NCBI GenBank assembly: GCA_946800325.1
Contig: OX326960.1
Span: forward strand, 12,424,393 to 12,488,392
Direction: 5' to 3'
Length of the DNA: 64,000 nucleotides
Origin: Luzula sylvatica
Taxonomy: Eukaryota; Streptophyta; Magnoliopsida; Poales; Juncaceae
The notes below the pieces were generated by a model. That model saw nothing but the letters and a program-made list of their open reading frames with translations. It had not been told where the DNA came from and made no database searches. Below, piece after piece: positions 32,733 through 46,200 of the stretch (positions are counted from its first letter, which is position 1; the number at the start of each line of letters is the position of its first letter). A program made the position numbers and the translations under genes.

Positions 32733-33335
32733 CAATGTTACAGAAATCGCTAGGCGCTAGTCGGGCGGACGGGCACCGTCTAGCGCCTAGAGGGATTAAT
32801 CGGGGATTAATCGGATCTAGGCGGATTTGTAATTTTACTTAGTTTTTGTCATTTTTTTAATTTTTATATATTATAATTTGTGATACAATTTTTTATACTA
32901 AAAATAATGTATATTGATTTATTTAAAACAACGTCCAAACAAATCATAACATGAAATCTACATATTAATTTATTTAAAACAACGTCCAAACAAATAATAA
33001 CATGAAATATACATATTAATTTATTTAAAACAACGTCCAAATAAATTATAACATGAAATCTACAAAATAACATTAATACAAATTCAAATAAATCATAAAA
33101 TAAAATTACTAAAATAAAAATAAGAAAGGAAATGAGTTGTGGGTCTTAAAAAAAAAAAAAAAAAAATTGGCATGGGCGGACCCAGGCGGAATTATGCGGG
33201 CCTAGGCGCTATTTAGACGGACCTAGGCGGAATTCCGCCTAGACAGGAACGCCTAGGCTATACGTGGGCGTTTTCCCAACGCCTAGTGCCTAGGCGCCGC
33301 CTAGGCGGCCGCCTAGACCGATTTTTACAACATTG
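32733..33335. mobile_element. Non-autonomous hAT element with perfect 8-bp target-site duplication
   Basis: The element of 603 bases begins CAATGTTACAGAAATCG and ends CGATTTTTACAACATTG (inverted ends). It is flanked by CCCATAGT at 32725-32732 and 33336-33343, a perfect eight-base duplication as expected for hAT. Sub-terminal regions are dense in GCCTAGGCG and its variants on both sides. The middle is AT-rich with three direct copies of a ~60-base unit (TTATTTAAAACAACGTCCAA). No transposase is present. Confidence 0.85.
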
Positions 33336-33343
33336 CCCATAGT

Positions 33344-33970
33344 ACTTCCTCCCTGCAATCATTGAAGACATGACATATGGCATGATTTTTAAATTTTGAT
33401 TTTACACTGTAATTTATGGAAAGTTCTATCATACACCCTTTTATAAGGATATTTTGGGTATTTTAACAATTAATTATATTTGTAAATGGGTGTATCATAA
33501 TATTTGTTTTTTATGGATTTTTTTTTTAAAATGAACAACAAATAATTCCAATTTAGTCAAACACCAATTGATAAATATGCTTGAGACCTTACCTTAAATA
33601 TTCATAAATTAATAATTACTCAAAATATCCTTGAAAATTATTGTATCGTAAGAAAAATGGTGTATGATAGAAGCCTCCATTAATTTATAGTTAACATTTC
33701 ATTAAATTGTTAAATCATAAATTAATTTGTTGAAAATTAAGGTATTAAATCATAACCATGTCATCAAGAATTGTGGAGGACAAACTTATTAATGTGTTAA
33801 AAATTAAGGTGTTAAATTATATTCACGGCATCACTAGGTTTCAACGTTTTTCATTGTTCGTGTATGTTTGACAAACTTATCAATAAAATATATAATCGTG
33901 AGAGTATGTTTCGTGCTCCAAACTCTCTTTCAAATAAAATAAAAAATTGTGAAGGAGAGTACTAGAGGAT
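33344..33970. other. AT-rich stretch, nothing assigned
   Basis: No gene. The words TTAAATTGTTAAATCATAAATT and TGTTAAAAATTAAGGTGTTAAAT recur within 33690-33820 as short imperfect repeats. Confidence 0.4.
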
Positions 33971-34340
33971 TGTTGGGAAATATCCAGACCCCGGGCCCGC
34001 GCAGCGGATATGAAGGCTCGGTCCGGTTCCCAAAACCCGAGATCACGTCTCGACTTCGAGAGTACGATGTAAAGTAGGATAGACGATTACCAGCGTGAAA
34101 TTGATCACGCACGACGGGTTGATCGCTCGCATCCTTCTCTTCTTCGGTGTCACGTTGGTGACTAGCCCGTGCGTCCCATACCACACGTCTCCCACCGTCT
34201 TGACACGTCTCCGATTGTCTTCGTGCGTCCCATGTCCACACGCTTCCACAGTCTATTACTCGTTTACTTCTCCTTCGATTTGATCACAATCGAAGATCCG
34301 ATCTAACGTATGAGTATTTATTAAATAGATATATGCTAAA
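33971..34340 (+). repeat. LTR-like fragment (Copia-type start)
   Basis: It starts TGTTGGGAAATATCC, has GGGCCCGCGCAGCGGATATG near the start, and then a GC-richer stretch with repeated CACGTCTCC and CCGTGCGTCCC words. The composition and start resemble plant Copia LTRs. No second LTR, primer-binding site or polyprotein is visible, so a solo LTR or fragment is likely. Confidence 0.35.
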
Positions 34341-35329
34341 TGGATAAATTGACCCGTTTTGACATCCGATTAAGACATAAGAGATTCTACTTTCACACAT
34401 GTATTTGTTTTGTTTGTTCGATTTAACAACGATTGCAAACACGTATAATTTTCCAAACTAAAACATAATAATGATAGGGAAATTGTACTTTGCCACCATA
34501 TTTCAACAAAATAGTCGCAATGACCTAACACTTTCCTAATTAATCATGTTAATTAACACGATAATTAGCAAGGACACCATTAAATTAATATTTTTTAAAT
34601 ATTAAGTAAAAATTGTCAATCCAGATGGATGTTAACTCTATAAATATTAAATCAAATGAGTGTTAATTATCATATTAATTAAGTAGGTTAATCCCAATAC
34701 GAGGATGTTTAGTTAAAATCTGATGATATGACCAATCAAAACAAACTGATTGACAAACAAATTGAGGAGATCCGATCCACATTATTAGCTGATTGACAAA
34801 CAAATGACTGGACCCTAATTGTCTCAAAAGCAAAAGTCAAATAACAATGTAAATTCGTCACAATTCTTCAATTCCCATGTAATTGCATGCTGCATTAAAA
34901 ATCTGATAATCGAGTTTCTCCAAAACAAAATATGAAGTATATATATTTAGATCCTTTATATTCTGTTTCGTTAAAACATTTCGCTTAACTCAATAGCAAA
35001 CAACATTTAATAAGAGCTTTACGTGACAATAACAATGTTTGAAGCCAAGTACGTGACGGTGCCGGTCTGAGTAGGCACGTCTCGAGTGATGGCGAAAAAC
35101 CCAATAAACCATGAGAAAAATAAGTATATTGATGTGTGTTTTCATTTTTATTCAACATGTGAGAAATGATATACTGAAATTGACACATGTGATGAATAAA
35201 GAATAAGGGACGGTTATCTTCACCAAAAAGGCAAAAACTTCTCATTGGAAACTCACAATCCGATAAATTTATGGCATCTCCTCACCCAACGAACTAGCCA
35301 ACTTATCCATTAATGGCATCTTTTTCCGG
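34341..35329. other. Intergenic stretch, nothing assigned
   Basis: Only short, unconvincing open frames. The stretch at 34730-34940 shares words with 32360-32690 (CAAAACAAA, CAATTC, GCATGCNNCATT, TTTCTCCAAAACAAA), suggesting an old duplicate. Confidence 0.4.
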
Positions 35330-35648
35330 CTCTTTCTCCAACGGTACCGTCTCCTCTTGGTGAAAGGCTAAGACAAGGCCTCGAGCATGGCGAGTGACTG
35401 GCGCATTCTCGACGATTCTAATTTCGATCTCTTGCCAATTCTTTCTCCAACAGTACCGTCTCCTCTCGAAGGGCTAAGTCAAGACCTCGAGCATGGCGAG
35501 CGACTGATGAATTCTTAACTATTCTAATTTCTTTTCTTTCTTTGTGGGTTGTGATGATTTTTCTCTATCGCAACAATTGATGTAACTTTTTCTTTACTTA
35601 TTTAATGAAAATTTACAGTAGGTATTTCCTACTGCCTTCACAAAAAAC
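35330..35648 (+). mobile_element. Probable 3' tail of another LINE, with a ~120-bp internal duplication
   Basis: TTTCTCCAACGGTACCGTCTCCTC and CTCGAGCATGGCGAG each occur twice about 115 bases apart. The segment ends AATGAAAATTTACAGTAGGT, CCTTCAC and an A-run at 35641-35646, like a LINE tail. Confidence 0.35.
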
Positions 35649-36383
35649 TTATCCATTAATGATACGTATTACGTCCTTCTTCGTTAACGGGCTTATTAAA
35701 CTCTTACCCATTTTAATGCATCGGCAAGATGGACCATCCAAACCGATTCATTTCATTGGAAATGGTCATCCAACAATAATTTATCCCTTCATCCACATAC
35801 AAATGGCTAAAGAATCCCGGATTTATAAGCGCATGGAACCAAGTCCTTTGGAAATCACGAGACAACTTAGCTCGCTTTCCATAATAAAATTCTAACCACG
35901 GACAACTTGGCCATACGTGGATGGACACGCAATCCGAGATGCTCTTTTTTCTCGCACACTTTGGAAACGGTCATCATCTATTTATAGATTGTCCGTTCGC
36001 AAAAGAGATGTGGCAAACAATCTCTAATTCCTACCTAACAAGCCCCCTCAATTCCTCGGCTGACTTATCAATCTTTTGGTTCCAAAATAACCCAAGATTT
36101 ATACACGCTGAGAACATAGGTACTTGACGCACTCTCGCGCTAGTTACTATTTGGAAAGAGCGTAATCGACGGATATTTCAATTCAAGGCTCCTCTACTTC
36201 AATTGATAGAAGTGGACTACACGTCTTGGAAAAAAATTGCTAAACAAAATTTTAAGTTAGGAATAGATTTTTGGCCTCCAATGGACAGGCAAATTCTTTC
36301 TGGCAATTATCCTCCGTAAATTGAACTCTTTTTTCTTTTTTTCTAATGCAATATGAGAGTATCCCTCTCCTTGAACAAAAAAC
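35649..36383 (+). mobile_element. L1-type LINE 3' fragment, near-identical to 17183-17872
   Basis: Same content and breaks as the copy at 17 kb (HHLFIDCPFAKEMWQTIS, WKERNRRIF). It reaches about 45 bases further upstream and differs at only a handful of positions. It ends CTCTCCTTGAAC with an A-rich run. Non-functional. Confidence 0.75.
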
Positions 36384-36389
36384 AAAAAA

Positions 36390-38535
36390 AAAAGACCTGC
36401 GTGGATAGTCTAATTTTTTTTTTTATCTTTTTGTAAACTCCAATTTTTTTTTTTTATCAAACTTTTGTTTTCGAATATCCCTACTATATAAGAGTTAAAC
36501 TAACAATGGATAGTGTTAATTTTTTTTTATCAAAATATCTTTATGTTTACATTTGTAGTATTAATTTTTTTTTGTTATTTTTTATAATTTTATTAGCTGT
36601 AAGAAAAATCCATAATATTTTTTAAGATGTAGTGATTTCAAAATTTTTTTTTTTATAAAATATAGTGTTTATATAAATTTAATATTTCATTTATTATTCA
36701 TGAAAAATTAACCTCGGGTAATAATAAAAAAAACAACAATAAATATACACCTTGAAAATATATTGGTAGAAAATATTTGATTAAACATATAGTTTTTTAT
36801 TTTCGTTCTCGTTTTATATATATTTCTAATAATTTCATGATATTTTAGTTTTTAAATATTTGCAAGGTGTTATTTTAATATTGTTGTTAATATTATTATT
36901 ATTTTATGGTAGTTTTCAAGAAAAAAATATATATAATATATGAAATGTAAAAATTATATAAATATAACATATACTAATTTTTTTTTTTGAAATTATCATA
37001 AGATAAACTATTTTTGGGACTTTTTCAAAACTAATAAAAATAACAAAACTGTTCTTTTTATTATTACATATATAAATAGAATGATATTTTGGTCAAAAAA
37101 ATTATTTAACATCATTCATGGTTAATTTTAATCTTATAGGGGTTTAAAATAAAAAATTTGGTAGATGAGTTTTTTTTTGAGTTTCTAAAAAGATAGGGGG
37201 TTTTTAGAATGTCCAAAAACATTAGGAATTTTTTTGAAAATTTCCTTAAAAATTATAATTGATAATATCTTACACTTTCGGAAATTTTCATGTATTTTAA
37301 ATGAAATTTGGAAATGAAGTTGACATGTTCTACCGGCTCATTCACACAAACTGAAACATTATTTATAAATAACAAACAAAAACCAGAATACTCATATTAG
37401 TTCACAAATTTAAACACATAACAAATTGACAATATATCAATTTTTTAAATACATGAGATAAAAATTAAATATGATTGTTTGTGGAGAAACAATTAAAATT
37501 AAGATAGGGGAGAATACTAAGACGCACAGGATGAAGTTGGGAATCCGAACTCTTTTGGGGATCAGAAGAGAACACACATGGTATGATTTTATTTTGTTGC
37601 TTATTCGAATTTATTTTGTAGAAAATTCTTTTTTTGATGCAGCATGTAATATAATTTTATTAAAATGCAGTATGAGAGATTTTAAAGGAGGAGGCCATAT
37701 TCTTTGATTTAAGGAATTATTAATTGATTTTTAATTTTGATGATTTTAAAAGATTAGTATTATGCTCCCAATTTTAAAAGTTTTGGTTCGATTTTTATCT
37801 AACATTAATGAAAATGAAAATGATCTTTATCTGTTAATACAAGGTATTTAGATGATGACAATTGTATTAGTTATGAAATGATATATTTGAATTTTAACGG
37901 TTTGTTAAAGCCATCAATGGAAAGTATCAATTATAATTACAAAAAAAAAGTTCACCAAATATTCTTCTTGTTACTTCCTTTTATTATCATGTGTTAATGT
38001 TATATAATACTCAATGAACAAATAAGAATTAAACGGAAGAAACTTACAAGAAATTTATATGTTGAATATATACAAACAAGCATAAATTTTCTATGAAAAA
38101 TACATATAACCATTCTAATTATTATTCAAGCATAAATTTTCCAAACTGGTACGTTAAATAAGAAATAAAAAATAAGTAAATGATGAATTTAAATAATAAT
38201 TAATTTATATGTTGAATATATTATAGGAAATTTTTTGTATGTAGACAGAATTAGTTTGTTAATATCCAAAACAAACATCAAAGTTTGAAAATTTGCAAAA
38301 TAACAGTCTCGACTTTTCAGGTTATAGTTTCTCGACATTTCAAATGTTGAGTAATTTTAAGCTCTAGTTAATACTGTTTTTCTTAACGACTCTGTTAATA
38401 GAAACTCATAATACATTGAAAAAAGTGCTCCGCTTTTCAAATGTCGAGCAGTTTCTTTCAACTTTTCAAATGTCGATAATTGGGTTGAAAGAGACATTTT
38501 TTGTATGGGAAATTTACAAATAACCCCCTAACTAT
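36390..38535 (+). repeat. Composite repeat, second copy (partner 24010-28085)
   Basis: Carries the shared sequence without the three insertions seen in the first copy, so it shows the pre-insertion state at each. Its left end is joined to the LINE fragment through an A-run. Confidence 0.75.
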
Positions 38536-38625
38536 TCTATAATTTACAAAAACAAACCCCTAACTTTTGAGAAACTCCAAAAAAACTCCTACATACAAGG
38601 TTTTCTTTTCAATTACCCCAAAAGA

Positions 38626-39785
38626 GGTATTTCTTGATATTGCAATCTTTTTGGACCAAAATATCCCTCTATTTTTCATCTTTATATTTAATAAACATAT
38701 TTTAGTATTATTTTATTAATTTAAAATCGCTATAATTTTTTTTTAACATATACTAATTTAAAAAAACTATATATAGCGACGGGCCAAGAAAAAAAAGCTG
38801 GCCGGGGTAATATATGGGTACTAAATCCTATCACCGACGGGCCGTCGGTACATATTAGCGACGGGTAGAGAAGTATTTGCGACGGTGTGGTAATCTGCGA
38901 CGGGCCGCGAGAAGTATTTGCGACGGGTAGAGACGGGCCGACGGGCCATCGGAGATTATTTTGAATTCTGGCGGATTTTTTAAATACATTTGCGACGGGC
39001 CAAGAATTACCGACGGGCCGACGGCGGGCTTCACCGACGGGCCTGAGAACACCGACGGGCCGACGTAATATATTGGCGACGGGCTTTTGTTTACCGACGG
39101 GCCGACGGCGACCTTTACCGACGGTTTAGTTGTTCTTCGACGGGCCGACGGAAAAAATTGTGCATCAGCGACGGGCCGTGCCTAACTATACCGTCGGTGA
39201 TAGTTTTCTGTGACGGGCCAACGCAAAAGATGCTACTTATTAGCGACGGGCAGTCGTTGATGGAAGACCCCCGTCGCTGATAAGCCCTTCTGTTGTAGTG
39301 ATATGTCATATACATAATTTTAAAGTTAGTTGTTAAAAATAATTACTACAAAACTAACTGCTGAAATAAAATTAGCTACTAAAATTAGAATTAACGACAA
39401 TTTTATTTTAATGCTAGTTTTAATGTTCACTTATGCATTTCTAATTTGGTAAGAAAGACTATTTAGTAGCTATTTTTATTAACAACTATTTAACATTAAA
39501 ATTAAATACTAGAATAATATTAATTTGTACAAGATATTTCCAGGAATATTTTTTATCTCATCTTTTTATTTAATTTTAATTTTCTATGATAAAATATATA
39601 ATAAATAAAAGATTAAAATTATGTATATGACTTATAGTTTTTTAAAATGAGTGTATGTTAAAAAATATTTATAGTGATTTTAAATTAATAAAATAATACA
39701 AAAATATGTTTATGAAATTTAAAGATGAAAAATAGAGGAGTATTTTGGTCCAAAAAAATTGCAATACCATGAAATCTCCCTTTAG
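38626..39785. repeat. Inverted repeat with ~145-bp arms around a CACTA fragment
   Basis: 38626-38770 and the reverse complement of 39635-39785 match closely (GGACCAAAATATCCCTCTAT; TTTTTCATCTTTA; TTATTTTATTAATTTAAAATC). The pair probably formed a palindromic DNA element into which the CACTA sequence inserted. Confidence 0.6.
38774..39300 (-). mobile_element. CACTA (En/Spm-type) terminus with CGACGGGC sub-terminal repeats
   Basis: Read on the minus strand from 39300 it begins CACTACAACAGAAGGGC, the diagnostic CACTA end. About 500 bases then carry more than twenty copies of CGACGGGC or its complement in both orientations, as expected for transposase-binding sub-terminal repeats. The left side ends without a CACTA motif, so this is an internally or terminally deleted element. 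No transposase. Confidence 0.75.
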
Positions 39786-41614
39786 ACAAGACTAAAATAT
39801 GACATTATTATTAATAGTACTAATCCCTCTAATTGGGCCGAGCATTCCTGCTTCCACGTCGTCTCAAATGAAAAATATATAATCCTTCCTCTCAGAAGAA
39901 GAACACAACCGTAAAACCTTTTCTCTCTCTCTCCATTCCTGTTCCCGTTCCCGTTCAAGAGAGGAGAAAATGAACGGCTGCCTGGCGAGGAACCCTACAC
40001 GAACGGCGATGGCGATGCCTCTGGCAATGGTGCTGCGGTTGGCAATAGGGCTGCCACTGGCTGTTCGTGTAGGGTGTGCGAGAGATACGGCGACGGGCCA
40101 CGAATCGTCAAACCCTAACCCTAACTGGTATGCGAGAGATACGGCGATCTATTTTTCCTTACTGCCTCTGCCTCGGTCAATATGTAGGTGTGTTTTCTTA
40201 CTTTGTCGCTTGATTTGTTGTTTATGGTTCATGATTCGAGCACAACAGCAGTTTCAGAGGTTTTCTTATTCTTTTCTGTGAATTTGAAGTTTTTTTGTTG
40301 ACCGAATTGCTTGGCAATAAGTTTGGAAGAGTAAAATCGGGATGATTTCAACCTAAACTCAGTCTATTTGAGTTTCTTGGCTCGATTTTTAGCAGAAATA
40401 TTTTGCCTTTCTTAATTTATTTTTCTGCTTACTCCAATTAAAAATTAGGATTACGGTTATGTTTTTTAAAGCAATTTTAAATTAACACCACAAATCGTCC
40501 AATTCGGTTTACATTGTAGTGGTTGAAATTGGCATGGAGAAGGAGAGGGAGAGGTCAAGCATGGAGAGGTAGAGGCGAAGCCCTGAAGCTTGCACCCCGT
40601 CTCGGATTCGTGGAACTTGCACCTGGTCTCGGCCGGACCAAGATGTACGCGTGCAGGTACGGGAGGAGGGACTGTGGTACGAGAACTGGATCGAGGCAGC
40701 AGTAGCATGCGAAGCTCGATTCGGTACGTTAAAAATTACTTTCCAGTCGATTTTGACATTTAATATTATTTGTTTGGCTAATTTTTCTGGGTTATTATGA
40801 AGCTATTCTTTCCATGTATGTATTTTCGTACGTGCATGTGCGAAGCAGCTACTCCTCGCAATGCACTCATTTTTATGACAGTAAAGGTTCGTCCTTTCTT
40901 TCATAATTATTTTTCTGGTTTGATTTTTAATTGGAGAAATAAAATAATTTGTCAATATTACAAGATGATATAGAGAGGTTTCAAAATTGGAAGAAAAGAC
41001 TCAAAATTTGGGAGAAGGTTCAGTTTCGGATGCATTGCTTCTCTCTTTTCGTGGCTATTTACCTCTCGAAATGCAAGTATGTTTTTTATTTCAAATATAT
41101 TAAATATTATTGATGATTTTTCTAAACTCGAGTATTTTTGGAGGCACTGCCGGATTGCAGGAGATTTGAACTTTTTGGTAATTATTTTGTTATTATGTGA
41201 TAATATTTGGCAATTTAATGTTCATATGTTAATTGTTCATATTCATCTGTTAATTTAATGTCTTATATTGCGTACCAACATGACGAGGTGGGCCAGAGGA
41301 TTTTCATACAAAACTTACTCCAAGGTTGAATTTATTTAAAAACTACATCCTTCCATAAATATGAACTTATTTAGATTTTTCATTTCAGCATATTGTGGTA
41401 TATGATATTAAATTTGTTGGAAATCGCCTTCTACCACTATCTATTTTGATCTGAGACCAAATCAAATAAGCACGGTTAATTTCTTTCTCAAATTCAGTAG
41501 AATTTTGTATTTGTTGAATATAATAATTATACGGGATTTAGGGATATTCGTGATATTCTCTTTTTCGAGGTTTTTAAAAAAAAAATACTTTTTACTATTT
41601 TTTTTGTTCATTTC
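39786..41614 (+). other. Possible transcribed region, no recognisable product
   Basis: 39890-39970 is a CT-rich leader-like run. The ATG at 39970 opens a 103-codon frame (MNGCLARNPTRTAMAMPLAM...) that contains an interstitial AACCCTAACCCTAACTGG and a donor-like GTGTG. Another GC-richer patch lies at 40520-40710, open on both strands. None shows a known domain; annotation as a gene is not justified. Confidence 0.2.
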
Positions 41615-41690
41615 AGGGACACATTTGATATTTTTCCCATTTGAGGGGTATATTTGATATTTTGGACATTTTCAGGGACATACCAAGCAT
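41615..41690 (-). mobile_element. Mutator-like terminal repeat of the 1.2-kb family
   Basis: On the minus strand it reads TTGGTATGTCCCTGAAAA, then AAAATATCAAATATACCCC, parallel to the ends at 1229 and 2374. The opposite end was not found. Confidence 0.4.
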
Positions 41691-43258
41691 GCGATGTGAA
41701 GAAAAATATCAAGATAGGAGAATATTCGTTGATGGGAATCGGGTATGCGGGAAGCTGGGCTTACCGCGCTGTCAAGGGGGAGGTCGACCGATCCAGACTT
41801 GCAGATCTTCTCCGAGTTCGTCCAATTTGGCAAGGTTTGATTTATTCTCTCGTCATTTAGTTGTTTTTCTCGACCTAAATCAATTTTATTTGGTTTTTGT
41901 CTCTGATTGCAGCTAATATAAGTATGTACAAGTAAAAGATTTAGTTGTTGGTAATTTGGTAATTTGGTACCCGATTGAATAAAGTTTAGACTGAATTTGG
42001 ATTTAGTTGCTGGTAAGCTTCAATTTCGCAAAATTCTTATGATGTGTTTGATTTTGCTGTGACAGGTTATATATTCTGTCACTGTTTAGCGGATGCAATA
42101 TTCATCACATTAAGGATTGCAAGACATCGTCAAATATTTCATGACTCGGATCATTAAATGAGAAGTGGTTAGTAACAAACATAAAACTATGTTGAAGGGT
42201 TATTTTTTGATAATTTGAAAAATTGACAACAGTATATTTTGAGTCAGAAACTCGAGCTGAGAAAATAAATTCCTGGATTGTTGATGAGGAAGAGTCATAC
42301 GAGAGGGTCGAAGAAGCTTCAACAGAGACGTAGCTTGAATACACTATGATGGCATGCAAGAAGATTTGTCAACAGTAAGTATTTTCTTAACATGTGTTAA
42401 TTTTTTTCCTTCAATTGATAGTTTCGATAATTCAAGCACAATGCATTTTATCAGAAAAATAAATAGTTTTGGTAATTATATTAATATCATTTGTATTTTT
42501 GACATTTTGATATTTTGGAGGGTTAGATTTGATATTTCAATTTTAAGCAATATAGTTCACATTTGGCTAAAGTTATAACCGAAAGTTCACAATTTACAGA
42601 TATACCCTTCTTAAGTTCAAAATGTTTCATACATGTTAATGTGGGTATGCTCCATAAAGGGTCTATTTGATATTTCACATTTTAAAGCAATATATTTACA
42701 TATTTGGATAGAGTTTTGTATAATATATCATTGGAAGATAACAATTTTAAAACTTACCATTTTGTAGACAAAGGAACTCCTAATTACTTGACTCCCGTGA
42801 TAAATATTTAAAAACAAATCATGAACCATGTATTTTATTTTACATTGCTCATATTTTTTAATATAAATATGGTACTTGAGAATAGAGGCTGTGACGGTGC
42901 TATGACATATATATGGTTGCATCGAGTAAATAAACACATTTTTCCAACTGTGTTTGTCGATGTTGGATGTGTTCTTGAAAATAATGTCTCGTCCTTAGTT
43001 CGATCAAAGTGTCCATTATTGGAAAAAAAGAGTTAATCGGAACATGTATAAATATATATTGTGAAATAATAATTCAGTAATTCATATTTGTAAGCTTGGA
43101 TGAACAATAATAGAACAATACACATAACTCGCGCGCATCCTATGGAAACAAGCAACATCCTCGACAAATACCAAGCTAACGACACAAGTATACAATTTAG
43201 ACAATCAAAAATATTATGTAAACAAAATAAAAAACAACGGGAAAGAAAGAAAATCAGA
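41691..43258. other. AT-rich stretch, nothing firmly assigned
   Basis: A GC-richer exon-like patch at 41700-41850, open in two frames, precedes a weak donor and matches nothing I recognise. 42460-42670 repeats the words GATATTTCA and TTTTAAGCAATATA, reminiscent of decayed terminal repeats. Confidence 0.35.
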
Positions 43259-43296
43259 CCCGTGCAAACACGCGCAATTGCGCGGGTAAATGCTAG
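43259..43296 (+). mobile_element. Helitron 3' terminus
   Basis: The palindrome CGCGCAATTGCGCG (43271-43284) is followed by GGTAAATG and CTAG (43293-43296), then host T. The 5' end was not placed. Confidence 0.55.
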
Positions 43297-46200
43297 TTTT
43301 CTCCTATATGTCCACATATTTGTAAGAACTCAGTGAATATTTTCATTTTCATGAATTTTTTGAATATAAAATATGACATTTTCTCATATATGTCCACATA
43401 TATTATTGTTTGTAAATATTGCATGACTAAACAAATTTAAACATAAAGTATCATGCATGAAAACAAGGCATTATTATATAAAATGGACATATTGTATGTA
43501 GAGTTTTGTTACGATTAAATTTAAAGTTGAATTATAAAAAACTATTATATTAAATTACAAATATTATTCAATATTTCGTGATATTTCAAGAAATAAAATA
43601 AAACATTAATATTTTGTTCAAATTTTGAAATAAAAAGTAACAAATTAATAACAATAATAGTATGATCTCAGTAATGTTTTTATAAAAAAAAATTCATTAA
43701 ATAACTTGATATAACGTCTAATTGTTTGTTTCCCTCATAAAGTATTATACAATATTATTTTTAAATATTTGTAATTGCATACATAATAATAATATATAAT
43801 ATATTTTGTAGAGTATTTTTAAATTTCTTAAAATAATCTAATTTATTCAAAATAAGATCATGAATGTTGTTTGTATTAATTTTTGTAAACTTACAAAAGT
43901 TTATATATGGCTTTGTCTAGTTATATTGAATAGTAAAACAAAGAAGGTTATGTTGGAAAATTAATCATTGTTTCCTTATCAGCAATATTTCACGGTTTAT
44001 TCCTCTGTTAGATCATCTCCGTTACTTTTTATCCTTTGGATGGACATCATTGAAATTAATCATTGGTCCCACCATGTTCCCTCTTCTCATCAAGAAACAA
44101 GAAATATTTTTTCTTTCTTCATCATTTTTTTCTCCATTAATCAATATAAGCTTTCTTCTTGTTGTGGTATTTTTCCAGTCTGACTTTCTCTTAATCGACT
44201 TCTCTGTTCATTCTCCATATCGAGTTTTTAATGTCTCTTGTTGCTTTTTTTCCCAAGTTCTTCTCCAAACTCACGATTTTTTTCTATGGTGTTCATGCAT
44301 CAGTAGAAGTTCAATCTAATGAACCATCTTTAGTATATTAATTTGGATATTGATGTTATATTTAATTGGACTTGATAGTTCGTTTATTTGTTCTTTTCTG
44401 TTTTTCATGTTCAATTGGATAACTATGTTATAAATATTGAGATGCACTGAATTTGTATTTGGCCTTTTTTGAAATTGATGTGTGTTAATTAACTAAAACA
44501 GGGGAGTAATATATAAGATAATCAAGATTTCATTCACTGTTGCCCTGCATCGACTAAGTAGAATTTATTTTGCGATACGTAAAAATCACAATCGTCAATA
44601 GCACTCTTCAATACCAAGGCATATGAAGCAGATTCATCCCATCCAAAAAATAAATTTCTCTAAAAATATATTTCATGAGACATAATTATAATATTTTTGA
44701 AATAAATATGATAATTGTAGAATTTCATAAGAAATAATACAATTCAAGATTATTTTATTCATTTTCTACATTGAATTCTATGATTTTCATCAAACACGTT
44801 TTAAACATCGTACAGTGATAGTTTTTACATATTCCAGCTATCATAGTTTCCTGATATACATATATTGGTTTCTGCAACTACTAGTTTCCTGCTACTATAC
44901 AAAACTGCCCTAGCAAACACGCCCTTAATAGAAACTAATTTCTCATGTGGCTTTAATAGAAAGCCTAATGTGCAACCCTCTTCGTGGCTTCATCATCTCC
45001 ATCCATCTGTGTGGCTCCTACAATTTAAAAAAAATATATGACGGAGAGGTTAAATGGACCGCGAGAATTGAGGCGAAGGGAGTTGGATCAATATCCCATG
45101 ACATTTCTCAATATAAATGGACCGTGAGAATAAGCTACATATCATCATTTTTTATTTATCATCATCACTTTCATTTTAACCATTGATAATGATATGTGAC
45201 AAAATTTAGATCATTGATCAATCATTGATTTTTTATAAACATTTTTACTTTGTAGTCATTTAAGTGTTCTTTATTTTACACTATATTTTAAGGATTTTTA
45301 GAAACTCATATCATCATATATTAATGATGTTGACTATTTTTATTGGCCAAGTTCTTGTTAGACTAAGTTTATTCAATTATTTATCATTTCACATAAGTTT
45401 ACATGATCAAATGTGAATGTAATGGAAGATGAAAAGTTAAAATATGAAATACTAATAACTTAATAACTAATATTATAAACATACAACATATAATATTATT
45501 TTTAGAATTTTAATTCTAAAAATTCATGAAAGATATTCGTTTTAATTTTCTCTTTATTTTAACATCCATATTAGCATAGTTCATACAAACCATTTTCCAT
45601 AATTTGAATTTGTAAAAATATTATGTAAAAAATACAATGCAAAAATGCATTTTTACAAAATATAATTTTAATTATTTTATTTACATAATAGAATTTTAAA
45701 TATTAATATTTATGTTTTGAAATTACAACTATACTAATATCATATAAAACTAAGTTGTTATATTTGTGTTTTTAATCAAACAAATTTAATATTATTTTCT
45801 TTGAAAAATAATAGAAATAAAAAAAGCTTATCCATCGAAAAAATTTCTTAAATTTATAAACACTTACAGAATAGTAATATTATTTTTAAAAATATAAAAT
45901 TAACAAAAATGATATGACATCAAATAATTTATATTTATGTTATGCTAAATTAATTTTTATATTTTTTATTAAATTACTTTCACTATTAAGTTTGATATTA
46001 TTTATAATTTTCATTGCATTTTGAATCAATAACAAATTATTAGTACTTGATAATTAATGATATGTTACTACGTATGTTATTATGATTTACTATTTTTTAC
46101 ATTTGATATTGTATGAAATATTCCGAACAACAATGATATCATATTTATTGTTATGTTTTTTGTAAAATCATTTTATACCACATATATTATTATTACACAA

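Noticed and set aside
16444..34340. A complete LTR retrotransposon spanning the two TGTTGG starts
   Set aside because: The two LTR-like pieces differ in sequence beyond the first 40 bases and no gag-pol reading frame lies between them.
40090..40130. Telomere or subtelomere signal from AACCCTAACCCTAAC
   Set aside because: Only two to three units, far too short. Taken as an interstitial motif, as at 18431.
39970..40281. 103-codon frame after a CT-rich leader
   Set aside because: No recognised domain. It contains interstitial telomere-like repeats and internal near-repeats. Left as an unassigned possible transcript only.
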